Shown: positions 52,762-61,820, counted from the stretch's first letter. The stretch: DNA of 64,000 bases from Acutalibacter sp. (GCA_022511515.1 JAFLRP010000107.1:1-64000), one strand, 5' to 3'. The notes: generated by a model from the letters alone, not told the origin. A program made the numbers and translations.

Positions 52762-53601
52762 ATGAAATCAATGATTTTCGATTCCCATGCACATTACAAC
52801 GACGGGCGGTTCGACAGTGACCGGGAGGAGCTTTTGGGAAAGACCTTGCCGGAAGCGGGGGTCTGCGGCATTTTGAACATGGGCGCGGATCTGCAGGGCT
52901 GTCTGGACACCGTGGCGCTGACAAAACAGTATCCCTATGTGTATGGAGCGGTGGGCATTCACCCGGAGGACGCGGCGCAGGAGATGCTGTCGCATCTCCC
53001 GGAATTGCCGCCCGAGCTGGCCGAAAAGAAGCCGAAAGACTGGCTTTCCCTGCTGCGGGAGCTGTTGAAACTTCCCAAGATCGTAGCGGTGGGGGAGATC
53101 GGGTTGGATTACCATTGGCTGGACGCCTGCCCCAAGGAGCGGCAGCAGGAGGTGTTTGCCATTCAGTTGGAGCTGGCAAACGAGCTGTCCCTGCCGGTGG
53201 CCGTTCACGACAGGGAGGCCCACGGCGACACGCTGGAATTTTTGAAGCGCTACCGCCCCCAAGGGGTGCTGCACTGCTTTTCGGGCAGTTGGGAAATGGC
53301 CAAAGAAGTGCTGTCTCTGGGTATGTACCTGGGCTTGGGCGGCGTAGTGACCTTCCAAAACGCCAAACATGTCATAGAGGTGGCGGAGAAGATGCCGCTG
53401 GACAGACTGCTGCTGGAAACAGACGCTCCTTACATGGCGCCCGTCCCGTACCGGGGCAGGCGGAACGATTCTTCCCTGATCCGCTATGTGGTGGAGAAGA
53501 TCGGCGAGCTGCGGGGCTTGCCGCAAGAAGCTGTTTTGGAAGCGGCAGAGGAGAATACCAGGCGGCTGTTTCATCTGCCGCCGAGAGGGGAAACGCTATG
53601 A
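52762..53601 (+). CDS. tatD: TatD-family metal-dependent DNase
   Basis: A 279-residue TIM-barrel hydrolase. Metal ligands lie in DSHAHYND near the N-terminus, GEIGLDYHW, HDREAHGD, HCFSG and ETDAPY. TatD enzymes are 3'-5' exonucleases acting in DNA repair. The ATG is preceded by the hairpin element, in which a mini-frame ATG-GAT-TAA sits at 52751. The stop overlaps the next start (ATGA). Confidence 0.94.
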   Translation: MKSMIFDSHAHYNDGRFDSDREELLGKTLPEAGVCGILNMGADLQGCLDTVALTKQYPYVYGAVGIHPEDAAQEMLSHLPELPPELAEKKPKDWLSLLRELLKLPKIVAVGEIGLDYHWLDACPKERQQEVFAIQLELANELSLPVAVHDREAHGDTLEFLKRYRPQGVLHCFSGSWEMAKEVLSLGMYLGLGGVVTFQNAKHVIEVAEKMPLDRLLLETDAPYMAPVPYRGRRNDSSLIRYVVEKIGELRGLPQEAVLEAAEENTRRLFHLPPRGETL

Positions 53602-54224
53602 GGGAAAAAGAAAAACCCGCCAGTATCGTTTACGAATACGGGGCCGGTCTTTATATCAATCTGACCAATCAATGTCCCAACAACTGCGATTTTTGTCTGC
53701 GGAAAAACAGCGACGGCAGTCTGTATGCGGAAAATCTCTGGTATCAGGGCAAAGAGCCCACAAAAGAGGAGATTTGGGCGGAACTCACGGGCCGTGACTT
53801 AAATCAGTACGCTGAAATCGTATTCTGCGGGTACGGCGAGCCTGCTTGCCGCTGGGATGACATGATGTGGCTCTGCGACAAGCTGAGAGCCCATGGCTCC
53901 CACTTCATCCGCATCAACACCAACGGTCTGGCGGATCTGATCGTGGGCAGACAGGTGGCCTCCGAGCTGGACGGCAGAGCGGATGCGGTGTCCGTCAGTT
54001 TGAACGCCTCTACGGCAGAAAAGTACGACGGGCTGTGCCACAGCAAATTCGGGCTGGATGCGTTTCCTGCCATTTTGCGCTTTACCGCAGTGGCGGTGCT
54101 GAACGTGCCCCACGTCCGCATGACAGTGGTCAGCACGATGAAGAAAGAAGAAATCGAAACGTGTAAAAAAGTGTGTGAAAGCGTGGGTGCAGATTTCCAC
54201 GTGCGGGACTATATCAGCGAGTGA
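53598..54224 (+). CDS. TatD-linked radical SAM protein
   Basis: A 208-residue radical SAM protein with a CxxxCxxC cluster motif (Cys26, Cys30, Cys33; CPNNCDFC), a GYGEPACR segment and a SLNASTAEKYDGLC strand. Small radical SAM proteins next to, or fused to, TatD are a recognised group of unknown reaction. The start overlaps the tatD stop, so the two are translated together. Confidence 0.9.
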   Translation: MREKEKPASIVYEYGAGLYINLTNQCPNNCDFCLRKNSDGSLYAENLWYQGKEPTKEEIWAELTGRDLNQYAEIVFCGYGEPACRWDDMMWLCDKLRAHGSHFIRINTNGLADLIVGRQVASELDGRADAVSVSLNASTAEKYDGLCHSKFGLDAFPAILRFTAVAVLNVPHVRMTVVSTMKKEEIETCKKVCESVGADFHVRDYISE

Positions 54225-54288
54225 TCGCACGGAAACGGCTGCGTCTATGTTTCTCATAATCAAATCAAAAAGAAAAGAGGGTATTTCT

Positions 54289-54762
54289 ATGAAAAAGGTG
54301 TTTGCTTTTGTACTGGTTCTTTCCCTGCTGCTGTGTTGTGCCGCCTGTGGGGAATCAAACAGCACTGCCGGCGACGGCAACATTGAAGGCAGCTTGACGG
54401 ACCTGCTGGCCAAGGTGACCGACGGAGCTACAGATCCGGAGATGTCCCTGATCGAGACAGAGGTCACAGAGGACATGTTCTCCTGGTATTTGTTCATCGA
54501 TCCCATCGACGGTGCGGAAGCCGTGGTGTCCGAGCCCATGATCGGTTCTATCCCCCACAGTGTGGTGCTGTTGCGCGTGCCGGATTCCGCGGATGCTGAG
54601 CAGGTGCGGAGTGAGATCGAAGAAAAGCTGGATCCCCGGAAATGGGTCTGCGTAGAAGCGGAAAAGACTGCTGTGCTGCGCCGGGGTAACTTGATCCTGA
54701 TGGTTATGTCCGACACGGAAACCACAGATAAGGTCATTTCCAATTTCAGCGCGTTGAGCTGA
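54289..54762 (+). CDS. Lipoprotein, DUF4358-like
   Basis: A 157-residue protein with an N-terminal signal and a lipobox-like LLLCCAAC (Cys about residue 20), so it is probably lipid-anchored. The mature part (about 35-155) resembles small DUF4358-type lipoproteins of Clostridia. GAAAAGAGG lies upstream of the ATG. Function unknown. It ends at a strong bidirectional terminator. Confidence 0.7.
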   Translation: MKKVFAFVLVLSLLLCCAACGESNSTAGDGNIEGSLTDLLAKVTDGATDPEMSLIETEVTEDMFSWYLFIDPIDGAEAVVSEPMIGSIPHSVVLLRVPDSADAEQVRSEIEEKLDPRKWVCVEAEKTAVLRRGNLILMVMSDTETTDKVISNFSALS

Positions 54763-54780
54763 CCGTTTGAAAGGGCAAAC

Positions 54781-54819
54781 AAAAATTCCTCTTGGAGACA
54801 TTCTCCAAGAGGAATTTTT
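54781..54819. terminator. Bidirectional terminator
   Basis: An 18-bp stem with a CAT loop (54781-54798, 54802-54819), core TTCCTCTTGGAGA/TCTCCAAGAGGAA, ends the lipoprotein gene (plus) and the transglutaminase operon (minus). Confidence 0.95.
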
Positions 54820-54833
54820 TCATCTGTCATTCC

Positions 54834-57563
54834 TTAAAAGAGGATCCGCAAATATTTGCACCGCAGCCATTCGCCTTTGGGCAGGCCTGCCTTCAGCTTT
54901 TTCTCCATCGCGGCCGCCTGTTCGATCAGTGTGCCCAGCTCCTCTTCAGTCACCGTGTGGTGGCTGAATCGGGCTTTCAGGGCAATCTCCTCCAGCTCCT
55001 CCGGCGGGGTGCTGCTGCCGCCGGGCAGCAGGCGGTTTTCCCAGTACAGACGGAGCAGATGGGCGTAGACGCACAGCGCCGCTTTATTCCTTTTTCGCTG
55101 CCGGAACAATCGCTTCCGGTGTAACAGCCGGATCAGCCGCTGCGCCCAAATCAGCAGGATGGCAGCGAGGATCAGCGAGATCAGCAGGAATAGGAGCCCA
55201 AAGAAGGTCAGACGTCCGGAGACCAGGAGCTTCAAGCCGAAGATGGACGGCCCTGCAGAGGAGGAATTGCCCTTGTGAGGACCTGTTCCGGGTGAGGGCG
55301 AAGGCGAGGGAGACGGAGAAGGCGAAGGTGAAGGGGAAGGAGAGGGGGATGGGGATGGGGAAGTTCTGTCCGGGGCCTCGGAGAAAGCGGGGTCGATGGG
55401 CGTGGGCGTAGGCGCGAGGTTCCCCGAGAGATCGGGAGAAATCGACGGAGCAGGGTTCGTATCGAGAGACTCCGGCAGATCGAGCGGATCGTCATTTTCA
55501 CTGGGACTTCTGGCGTTGACATAGGCCGCCGGTACGGATTCTCCGGCAGGAGTCATCTCCACCGGGATCCAGCCGATCCCGCCCCAGTACACCTCCACCC
55601 AGGCGTGGGCGTTGTAGTCCGGCACGCTGATCCAGTTGGAAAATGCTGGGTCGGAAGATTCGGTGGGCACGGCGAAACCTTCCGCGTACCGGGCGGGAAT
55701 TCCCGCAGCCCGCAGCAGCATGGTGGCGGCGGTGGCGAAATGTACGCAGTATCCGGTGCGGCTTTCCGTCAGGAAATAGGTGACGAAGTCCTTGCCGCCG
55801 GGCAGGGTGGGGGGCGTCCAAGAGTAGGTACATTCCTCTGCCAAGAGCCGCTTTATCTGCCGCAGATAGGAAACCCTGTCTTCCTGCGCCAGATTCGGAG
55901 ACAGCCCGTGCTCCTTGGCATAATTCGTCAAAATATGGCGGAGATCGTCGGGGATTTGGGTATAACGGGAATATACAAATTCATCGTACTGCTCCAGAGG
56001 TTCAATGATGTTTGAAACGATTTCGACGGGCAGAAGTTCCTTCATCCAGCCGGACACCCGCCACTGATCCCCCAGAGGCACTCTGTCTGATTCCAGAGAA
56101 TCCGCAATCCATTGGGAAAGCGTGTCGAGTGTCTCCTCGTTGTAGGGAATGCCCTGTGCCAAAAGATCCTCCCAATAGGCGGAAAACCGTGCGTCATAAG
56201 TGGGCAGGTTTTCCAGAGAGGGAATGGCCACGGCGGACAGGGCGTATTCGTCCATATCGGAAAGAGCGCGAGGCGCCGCCAAAAAGCCGTCGTCCTCGTA
56301 TTCCATATTGTTAGGCGGGCCCAGCGGGGAATAAAGCCCGTACGGGGAATAGATGCTTTGGAAATCGCTTCCCAGCTTGCGAACGGTCACAAAATAGGAA
56401 AAATGAGGATCGGAATCCATGGGCATGGATTGCATCAGGTCGGCGGGAAGGGTCTGGGAGCTCCGACCTCCCCAAATTTCGTTGACGATTTCCGAATCTT
56501 CTGAGGAAAGCCGCTCCCAGCTCGTGCCGGTGTAAACGCTGCCCACAAAGCCCTTGAGGTAATCCTTCTGACTTACAGGGGATTCTTCAAAAGTGGGGAC
56601 GCCGTTCTGCCATTCGTACCGCACCTGCAATGCGATCTTTCCGGAGTAGAATCGGTTGCCCAGAGCGGAGAAATCCACACGGTTACTGTGCCCTGTACCG
56701 CCCCGAAACACGGTCTGAAGATTCAGGCCGTTATTCAGTTGGGTGCGGAGGTCAACAGCAAACTGGGGACGTTTATAGGTTTCCGGAGGGAACACGGTAT
56801 AGATCAGAATGAGAGACAGCGCCAGAATGGGAAGCAACGTGAGGGAAACGGGATGCAGAAACATGTTTCCGGCAGAGTGGAAGGAACTGCCGTGCTCTAC
56901 CAGTTGACTGCGCTGCCGCAAAGAGGGCGCCGCCAGCAGCAAGAAGGCCCAGAATACCAGCAAGATCCCAAAAGCCCAACGGTTCGGCTGGATGGAAAAG
57001 CCCAGATGGGAGAGCAGAAAGAGTCCGGTAAGGCCGAATGTCCCCAAAAGGCTTTGATGGCGGACGAACATCCAGGAAAGCAGCCAGAAAAAGAAAAACG
57101 CCAGAAAGATGAGAAAGAGCGTCACCACTTGTTTCTCCGGCCCGGGACGGAGCTCCTTCACCGGAAACTGAGGCAGTACTTTTCGCACATTGAGCCGCTC
57201 GGAATAGGAAGAAAGCATGGTGTTGGCAGTGCGGAGGGCGCCTTGCGCCACATCTTCAAAGTTGCGCCACAATGCAAGCCCCCACACCGAAAGCGTGCAC
57301 AGGGGAAGGATCCATCTCCGGCGCTCGGGCAGATATTGTCCTGCGCAAATCAGGGAGAAAAACACGCTCCAAAGGGCAAATTGATTCCAATGTACGGAAA
57401 TGCCGAAGGCGGTGAGGAAACAGCCGAATGCCCCTGCCCATGCCAGCAAAAACAGGACGGTATGAAAGCAGAAGGAGGAAAATTTCCCGGGCCTGGGCAC
57501 AATGATACCGGGTCTATTCAGCAGGTTGGTTTCGGGCTCGGAAACTTGCTTTCGCCGGGACAT
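54834..57563 (-). CDS. Membrane transglutaminase-like protein (TgpA/DUF3488 type)
   Basis: A 909-residue protein. About six N-terminal membrane helices (to about 260) precede an extracytoplasmic part with a transglutaminase-like core: TGYCVHFATAATMLLRAAGIPARYAEGF holds the catalytic Cys, and NAHAWVEVYWGG the His. A low-complexity Pro-Ser tract (about 745-770) acts as a spacer before a C-terminal helix (about 795-820) and a cytoplasmic tail. It is last in a MoxR-DUF58-transglutaminase operon. These operons are widespread and thought to mature or modify surface proteins; the substrate is unknown. Confidence 0.9.
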   Translation of the reverse strand: MSRRKQVSEPETNLLNRPGIIVPRPGKFSSFCFHTVLFLLAWAGAFGCFLTAFGISVHWNQFALWSVFFSLICAGQYLPERRRWILPLCTLSVWGLALWRNFEDVAQGALRTANTMLSSYSERLNVRKVLPQFPVKELRPGPEKQVVTLFLIFLAFFFFWLLSWMFVRHQSLLGTFGLTGLFLLSHLGFSIQPNRWAFGILLVFWAFLLLAAPSLRQRSQLVEHGSSFHSAGNMFLHPVSLTLLPILALSLILIYTVFPPETYKRPQFAVDLRTQLNNGLNLQTVFRGGTGHSNRVDFSALGNRFYSGKIALQVRYEWQNGVPTFEESPVSQKDYLKGFVGSVYTGTSWERLSSEDSEIVNEIWGGRSSQTLPADLMQSMPMDSDPHFSYFVTVRKLGSDFQSIYSPYGLYSPLGPPNNMEYEDDGFLAAPRALSDMDEYALSAVAIPSLENLPTYDARFSAYWEDLLAQGIPYNEETLDTLSQWIADSLESDRVPLGDQWRVSGWMKELLPVEIVSNIIEPLEQYDEFVYSRYTQIPDDLRHILTNYAKEHGLSPNLAQEDRVSYLRQIKRLLAEECTYSWTPPTLPGGKDFVTYFLTESRTGYCVHFATAATMLLRAAGIPARYAEGFAVPTESSDPAFSNWISVPDYNAHAWVEVYWGGIGWIPVEMTPAGESVPAAYVNARSPSENDDPLDLPESLDTNPAPSISPDLSGNLAPTPTPIDPAFSEAPDRTSPSPSPSPSPSPSPSPSPSPSPSPGTGPHKGNSSSAGPSIFGLKLLVSGRLTFFGLLFLLISLILAAILLIWAQRLIRLLHRKRLFRQRKRNKAALCVYAHLLRLYWENRLLPGGSSTPPEELEEIALKARFSHHTVTEEELGTLIEQAAAMEKKLKAGLPKGEWLRCKYLRILF

Positions 57564-57600
57564 AGGGCTCCTCCTTTCGTTTTTTTATGCGGTGATACGA

Positions 57601-58761
57601 TTATAGCCGGAATCCGTTCAGCGATTCCGTGACAGTGCCGGGCTGTACTGCGGTCAGCTCGACATTTGCGGGCAGGCTCTTCTCAGCGGGAAGGGGCTGC
57701 TCTGACGCCGCCAGGATGCTGAAACGGCAAGCGGGGAATTGCTGCCGCAGGGAAGCGGCAATGCCGGTGTCCGGCGTGCAGCACAGGTACAGAACATGGG
57801 CGACTCCGGCAGGCAGTCCCTGCCGGGGGATGGCCTTGGGCTCCGGGTCTCTGGGATTTTTGAGCAACGCTTCCAGCACCGGCAGCGCGGTGCCTCTGTC
57901 AGTGACCTTTTGCAGGATAAATTGCTGCTCTTTCCCTTTCCAAAAAGCCACGTGATGGGCAAGTTCCCGGGAAAGAAGATAGTGGGACAGGGTGGCGAAC
58001 AGATCCAGCAGCAGATCCACTTCTTTGCCGGAACCGTTGGGGTCCAGCACAAAGAGAACGCGATCGGAGATGGGCAGGCCGAATTCCCTGACCAGCAGAT
58101 CGCCGGTTTTCTGGGACAGCTTCCAGTGAATGCGGGAGATCTTGTCGCCCTCCCGGTATTCCCGGAGATCGAACAGCTCCGAGGGGTCGTCTCCCGGCTT
58201 TGTCTGAGAGTAGGAGTCACCGTCCCCATCGGGCAGGAACACCTGCTCTATCAAGAGCTCCGGATAATGTACGGCGGGATAGACCGTCACCCGGCAGACG
58301 GGGCAGCGGGAAAGGGGGATGGGAAAGGAAAAAATTCCCATGTAGTCACAGACTCGTCCCTTGCGAAGCTGACAGGTGATTTGCCCGCAATGGGAAGAAA
58401 CGAGACGATGCACCACCCGAAGGGGTTTTCGGCTGGCGGTAAACGTGAAATACTCCTCCTGAGTTTCTCCGGTCAGGCTGTTGTAGGTGTGCAACTGCAC
58501 TCTGGCACGCCCGCTGACAAGGGGCAGCCGGTTGTCGATGACGAACTGTAGGGGGACGGATTGTCCCTTGGTCACCTGATCCGTCTCCGCCAGAAATTTA
58601 AGGCGCAAGCCAAAAACGCCGGGCAGGGAGACCAAAAGAGAGATCCACGGTAGCGCCAGCGTCACCAGTAAAACATAATAGGAAATATATCCGTTATAGA
58701 AGACAAAAAATAGGAGCGCCCCTATGAGGACGACAAGATAGGAAAATCTGTTCTTCAGCAT
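57601..58761 (-). CDS. DUF58 protein (MoxR-associated, vWA-like)
   Basis: A 386-residue protein with two N-terminal membrane helices (about 5-55) and the DUF58 motif GDDPSELFDLREYREGDKISRIHWKLS near 195-220, which leads into a vWA-like fold with VLFVLDPNGSG. It lies between MoxR and the transglutaminase genes, 3 bp from the MoxR stop. DUF58 proteins are thought to be clients of MoxR ATPases. Confidence 0.92.
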   Translation of the reverse strand: MLKNRFSYLVVLIGALLFFVFYNGYISYYVLLVTLALPWISLLVSLPGVFGLRLKFLAETDQVTKGQSVPLQFVIDNRLPLVSGRARVQLHTYNSLTGETQEEYFTFTASRKPLRVVHRLVSSHCGQITCQLRKGRVCDYMGIFSFPIPLSRCPVCRVTVYPAVHYPELLIEQVFLPDGDGDSYSQTKPGDDPSELFDLREYREGDKISRIHWKLSQKTGDLLVREFGLPISDRVLFVLDPNGSGKEVDLLLDLFATLSHYLLSRELAHHVAFWKGKEQQFILQKVTDRGTALPVLEALLKNPRDPEPKAIPRQGLPAGVAHVLYLCCTPDTGIAASLRQQFPACRFSILAASEQPLPAEKSLPANVELTAVQPGTVTESLNGFRL

Positions 58762-58764
58762 AGC

Positions 58765-59712
58765 CTATTTCACCAGCTTGGGAGCGGGAACGGACCGGAG
58801 AATCTTGGACAGAACGCTGGGAAGGTCCGAGCCGCTGACAGCGGCCTGAGGAGAGGGGATCATGCGGTGCTCCATGACGTTCAAAAACAGCAGATGGATG
58901 TCGCTGGGGATCATGTAATCCCTGCCCGCCATCCAGGCGGACGCCCTGCATGCCCGGATCAGCGCCCCGCCTGCTCTGGGGCTGGCGCCGATGCGCAGCA
59001 TGGGTTCTTCCCGGGTGGCAGTGCAGAGATTCGCCACGTATTCATACAGCTCGTCCGACACGTGAACGGCGGCCGCCTCTTTCTGCATATTCATCAAATC
59101 CTGCGCGGTGCAGACCGGCTCCACCAGATCGATGGGCCTGGCTCCCTCAGTCTGCTTCAGTATCTTGATTTCCTGAGCCAAATCGGGATAGCCGATGGAA
59201 AGCCGCATCATAAAGCGGTCCAGTTGGGATTCCGGCAGGGGCTGCGTTCCCGCAGAGCCGAAAGGGTTTTGGGTGGCAATGACGGTGTAGGGCCGGGGCA
59301 GGGGATGGCTTACGCCGTCCACGGTGACCTGTCCCTCCTCCATGGCTTCCAGCAGGGCGCTTTGGGTCTTGGCGCTGGTGCGGTTGATCTCATCTGCCAA
59401 AAACAGATTGCACAACGCCGCGCCGGAACGGTATTCAAACTCGCCCGTCGCCTGATTGTACATGGAAAAGCCGGTTACGTCGGCGGGCATAGTTTCCGGT
59501 GTGAACTGCACCCGGTTAAATTGCAGGCTCATGGCTTTGGCCAACGCCAGCGCCAGAGTGGTCTTGCCCATGCCGGGGTTATCCTCCAAAAGAATATGGC
59601 CCTCCGACAGGATCGCCATCAGCACCTTGCAGATGATGGTGTCCTTGCCGATGATGACCTTGCGTACCTCGTTGATCACGCTCAATGCCAGGGGTTGGAT
59701 CATAGGAATCAC
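58765..59712 (-). CDS. MoxR-family AAA+ ATPase
   Basis: A 315-residue AAA+ ATPase. Walker A is EDNPGMGKTTLA near residue 43, Walker B LFLADEINRTSAKTQSALLEAMEE near 105, with sensor-1 and arginine motifs after it (ATQNPFGSAG). It is first in the operon. MoxR ATPases act as chaperones that assemble metal or vWA-domain proteins, here probably the adjacent DUF58 protein. GGTGATTCC lies before the ATG; the ribosome binding site is weak. Confidence 0.94.
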   Translation of the reverse strand: MIPMIQPLALSVINEVRKVIIGKDTIICKVLMAILSEGHILLEDNPGMGKTTLALALAKAMSLQFNRVQFTPETMPADVTGFSMYNQATGEFEYRSGAALCNLFLADEINRTSAKTQSALLEAMEEGQVTVDGVSHPLPRPYTVIATQNPFGSAGTQPLPESQLDRFMMRLSIGYPDLAQEIKILKQTEGARPIDLVEPVCTAQDLMNMQKEAAAVHVSDELYEYVANLCTATREEPMLRIGASPRAGGALIRACRASAWMAGRDYMIPSDIHLLFLNVMEHRMIPSPQAAVSGSDLPSVLSKILRSVPAPKLVK

Positions 59713-59872
59713 CTCGTGTCGGTTTTTCTATATATAGAAAGCTTGAATTTCACTTTTCGTCACAAGTGCCTCTATCTTACCACATTTCTCTGAAAAAGGC
59801 CATAGCTGACCGGAGGAATTTACAAAAGTCCTGTAAAAAGGCGGCTGCGAAAAGAAATTTTGAAAAAAGCTG

Positions 59873-59901
59873 TTGACAACGAGTACCGGGAATGGTATAG
59901 T
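59873..59901 (+). promoter_or_regulatory. Promoter of the cold-shock leader
   Basis: TTGACA (59873-59878), a 17-bp spacer, TATAGT (59896-59901). It lies about 212 bp upstream of the cold-shock start codon, implying a leader of about 205 nt. Confidence 0.88.
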
Positions 59902-59932
59902 AATCCTGTATTCTGATAGCACGAAAGATGTA

Positions 59933-59990
59933 CTCACAGTTTTTGTAAGTCATTGAACGTCTGATGATTTACACAAGCTGTGAGCTTTTT
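59933..59990 (+). terminator. Intrinsic terminator inside the csp leader
   Basis: A two-part stem CTCACAG/CTGTGAG (59933-59939, 59978-59984) and TGTAAGTCAT/ATGATTTACA (59944-59953, 59964-59973, one G-T pair) is followed by CTTTTTT. It sits about 125 nt upstream of the csp ATG. Further stems follow at CCGGGA/TCCCGG (59994-60009), a GAGAGAGCTCTCTC palindrome (about 60050-60063) and GGCTAGCC (about 60076-60083). This looks like an attenuator or a small RNA terminator. Confidence 0.75.
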
Positions 59991-60112
59991 TAACCGGGAT
60001 TTTTCCCGGGGCGGTCAGAGAATCCCCTCTATGGGGCCATTCTTCGGCGAGAGAGCTCTCTCAGCGGGACGGCGCGGCTAGCCGGATACAATTTTTTATG
60101 GAGGTGCCGAAC

Positions 60113-60322
60113 ATGAACGGTACAGTCAAATGGTTCAACGCAGAAAAAGGTTACGGATTCATCTCTAACGATGAAGGCGGCGAGGATGTTTTTGTACATT
60201 TCTCCGCGATCCAGTGCGAAGGCTTCAAGACCCTGAACGAAGGCGATAAAGTGACCTTCGAGACTGAGCCCGATCCCAAGAACAGCGAAAAGCTGCGGGC
60301 AGTCAACGTTCAGAAGATCTGA
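60113..60322 (+). CDS. csp: Cold-shock protein
   Basis: A 69-residue CSD protein. The RNA-binding motifs are [12 protein letters not shown] (RNP1-like) and VFVHFSAI (RNP2-like). It binds single-stranded RNA or DNA and melts mRNA structure. The start is ATG 60113, with GGAGGT 9 nt upstream; ATG 60098 overlaps that site. The long structured leader suggests post-transcriptional control, as in other cold-shock genes. Confidence 0.95.
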   Translation: MNGTVKWFNAEKGYGFISNDEGGEDVFVHFSAIQCEGFKTLNEGDKVTFETEPDPKNSEKLRAVNVQKI

Positions 60323-60345
60323 TTCTCAGCAGTTTGGAACCGCAC

Positions 60346-60379
60346 AGCCGGGACTTTTTTCGGAAAGCCCCGGCTTTTT
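60346..60379 (+). terminator. Terminator of csp
   Basis: An AGCCGGG/CCCGGCT stem (60346-60352, 60369-60375) followed by TTTTG. Confidence 0.75.
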
Positions 60380-60420
60380 GCTGTCTTTTGGCAAAATTTG
60401 GAAAAAGGAAAAAATTTTCA

Positions 60421-60449
60421 TTGACAAATCGACTTTCCTTCGATATAAT
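60421..60449 (+). promoter_or_regulatory. Promoter of tRNA-Gly
   Basis: A perfect TTGACA (60421-60426), a 17-bp spacer, TATAAT (60444-60449), 18 bp upstream of the tRNA. Confidence 0.92.
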
Positions 60450-60466
60450 AGATAGCGTTCCGATAT

Positions 60467-60542
60467 GCGGACGTAGCTCATCTGGTAGAGCGCCACCTTG
60501 CCAAGGTGGAGGTAGCGAGTTCGAGCCTCGTCGTCCGCTCCA
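60467..60542 (+). tRNA. tRNA-Gly, anticodon GCC
   Basis: A cloverleaf of 76 nt with acceptor GCGGACG/CGTCCGC, D-arm GCTC/GAGC, anticodon stem CCACC/GGTGG around TTGCCAA (anticodon GCC), T-arm GCGAG-TTCGAGC-CTCGT, and a discriminator base followed by encoded CCA. It reads GGC and GGU codons. Confidence 0.97.
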
Positions 60543-60604
60543 TCTTTCGACAAGGCTTTTCAGAGCCTTGTCGATTTTATTTTGTGTTTTTGGGAGAAGA
60601 GAAA

Positions 60605-61666
60605 ATGAACAGAGATTTTTTAAAAGATTTACTGGCCACGCCATCTATCAGCGGGCATGAGGAAAAAATACAAAAGAAAGCGCTGACCTTTGGAAAACAA
60701 TTTGCGGAGAAGCAGCTCGTCGACCCGGCGGGCAATGCCATTTCCGTGGTGAACCCGCAGTCGGAGTGCAAGGTGCTGCTCTGCGGCCACGCAGACGAGA
60801 TCGGCTTTGTGGTCACCCATATCGACGGGCAGGGCAGACTGCATCTGGCCAAGGTCGGCGGCGTTGCCTGCAAGTTGTATATCGGCAGTCAGGTACAGAT
60901 CTGGCACGGCGACAGCGCGGTCAGCGGCGTGATCGCCACAAGCCACGACCTGTTGGGGAAAGAGAAGCTGGACGTTTCCGACCTGTTGGTGGATATTGGC
61001 GCCCGCAGCGAGGAGGAAGCGAAAAAGATCGTGTCCGTGGGCGATCCGGTGTGCGCGGACGTGCAGGTCAAGGAGCTTTTGAACGATCAATTCACCTGCC
61101 GCGCTCTGGACGACCGTACCGGCGCTTTCGTGGTGCTGGAGGCCGCTAAGCTGGCGGCGGAGAAGGGCGCAAAGGCGGGCATTTACGCCGCCACCACTGT
61201 CGGCGAAGAAACCACCGGACGGGGCGCGTACTACGCTTCCGCCAGAATCAACCCCACCTGCGCGTTGGCGGTGGACGTCACCTGGGCAAGCGATGCCCCC
61301 GGTACGGATCCCAGCGACACCGGTGAAGTGAAGCTGGGCGGCGGTCCCGTGCTCTGCATGGGCTCTGCGGTGAATAAGCCAATGAACGCCCTTCTGAAAA
61401 AAACCGCCGAAGAATTGGGCATGGCGGTGCAGTGGGAGATCGCCGCCGGACGCACCGGCACTGACGGCGACACGGTGAATATGACGCTGGAGGGCGTTCC
61501 CATGGCGCTGGTATCCATTCCCCTGCGGTATATGCACAGTTCCGTGGAGGTGGGAAGCTGGAAGGATTTGGAGGACTGCATCCGGCTGATCGCCGAATTT
61601 TTGGTGCGTTTCTCCGCAGAGTGGGAGAAAGGCTTCGATTTTTCGCCTCTTGCCGAAGCGCTTTGA
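60605..61666 (+). CDS. M42-family metallopeptidase
   Basis: A 353-residue aminopeptidase or glutamyl-peptidase of the M42 group. It has a first metal-ligand region CGHADEIGFVVTHID, a bridging Asp in RALDDRTGAF, catalytic Glu-Glu in TVGEETTGRGA, an Asp in DVTWASDAP and the last His in LRYMHSSVEV. It is cytoplasmic; such enzymes form dodecameric shells that trim peptides. The start is ATG 60605 after AGAAGAG; the open frame extends back through the tRNA but is not coding there. Confidence 0.92.
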   Translation: MNRDFLKDLLATPSISGHEEKIQKKALTFGKQFAEKQLVDPAGNAISVVNPQSECKVLLCGHADEIGFVVTHIDGQGRLHLAKVGGVACKLYIGSQVQIWHGDSAVSGVIATSHDLLGKEKLDVSDLLVDIGARSEEEAKKIVSVGDPVCADVQVKELLNDQFTCRALDDRTGAFVVLEAAKLAAEKGAKAGIYAATTVGEETTGRGAYYASARINPTCALAVDVTWASDAPGTDPSDTGEVKLGGGPVLCMGSAVNKPMNALLKKTAEELGMAVQWEIAAGRTGTDGDTVNMTLEGVPMALVSIPLRYMHSSVEVGSWKDLEDCIRLIAEFLVRFSAEWEKGFDFSPLAEAL

Positions 61667-61702
61667 TTGGCCTTCGATGCTGAACTCAAATAGCAATTCC
61701 TT

Positions 61703-61732
61703 GACCCGGTACTTTGTGCCGGGTCCTTTTTT
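61703..61732 (+). terminator. Terminator of the M42 peptidase gene
   Basis: A 10-bp stem GACCCGGTAC/GTGCCGGGTC with a 3-nt loop, then CTTTTTT. Confidence 0.88.
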
Positions 61733-61773
61733 GCAAAAATTGCCCGAAAAAGAAAAAATTTTGCGGGAAAGGG

Positions 61774-61820
61774 TTGACAGGTGCAAGCATTTCCTGTATT
61801 ATATGAACATACAATCATAT
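61774..61820 (+). promoter_or_regulatory. Promoter and ArsR/CadC-type operator of the metal-efflux operon
   Basis: TTGACA (61774-61779), a 17-bp spacer, TATTAT (61797-61802). A dyad ATATGA (61801-61806), 8 bp, TCATAT (61815-61820) overlaps the start of the transcript. This fits the ATA...TAT operators bound by ArsR/SmtB/CadC repressors. Confidence 0.8.
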
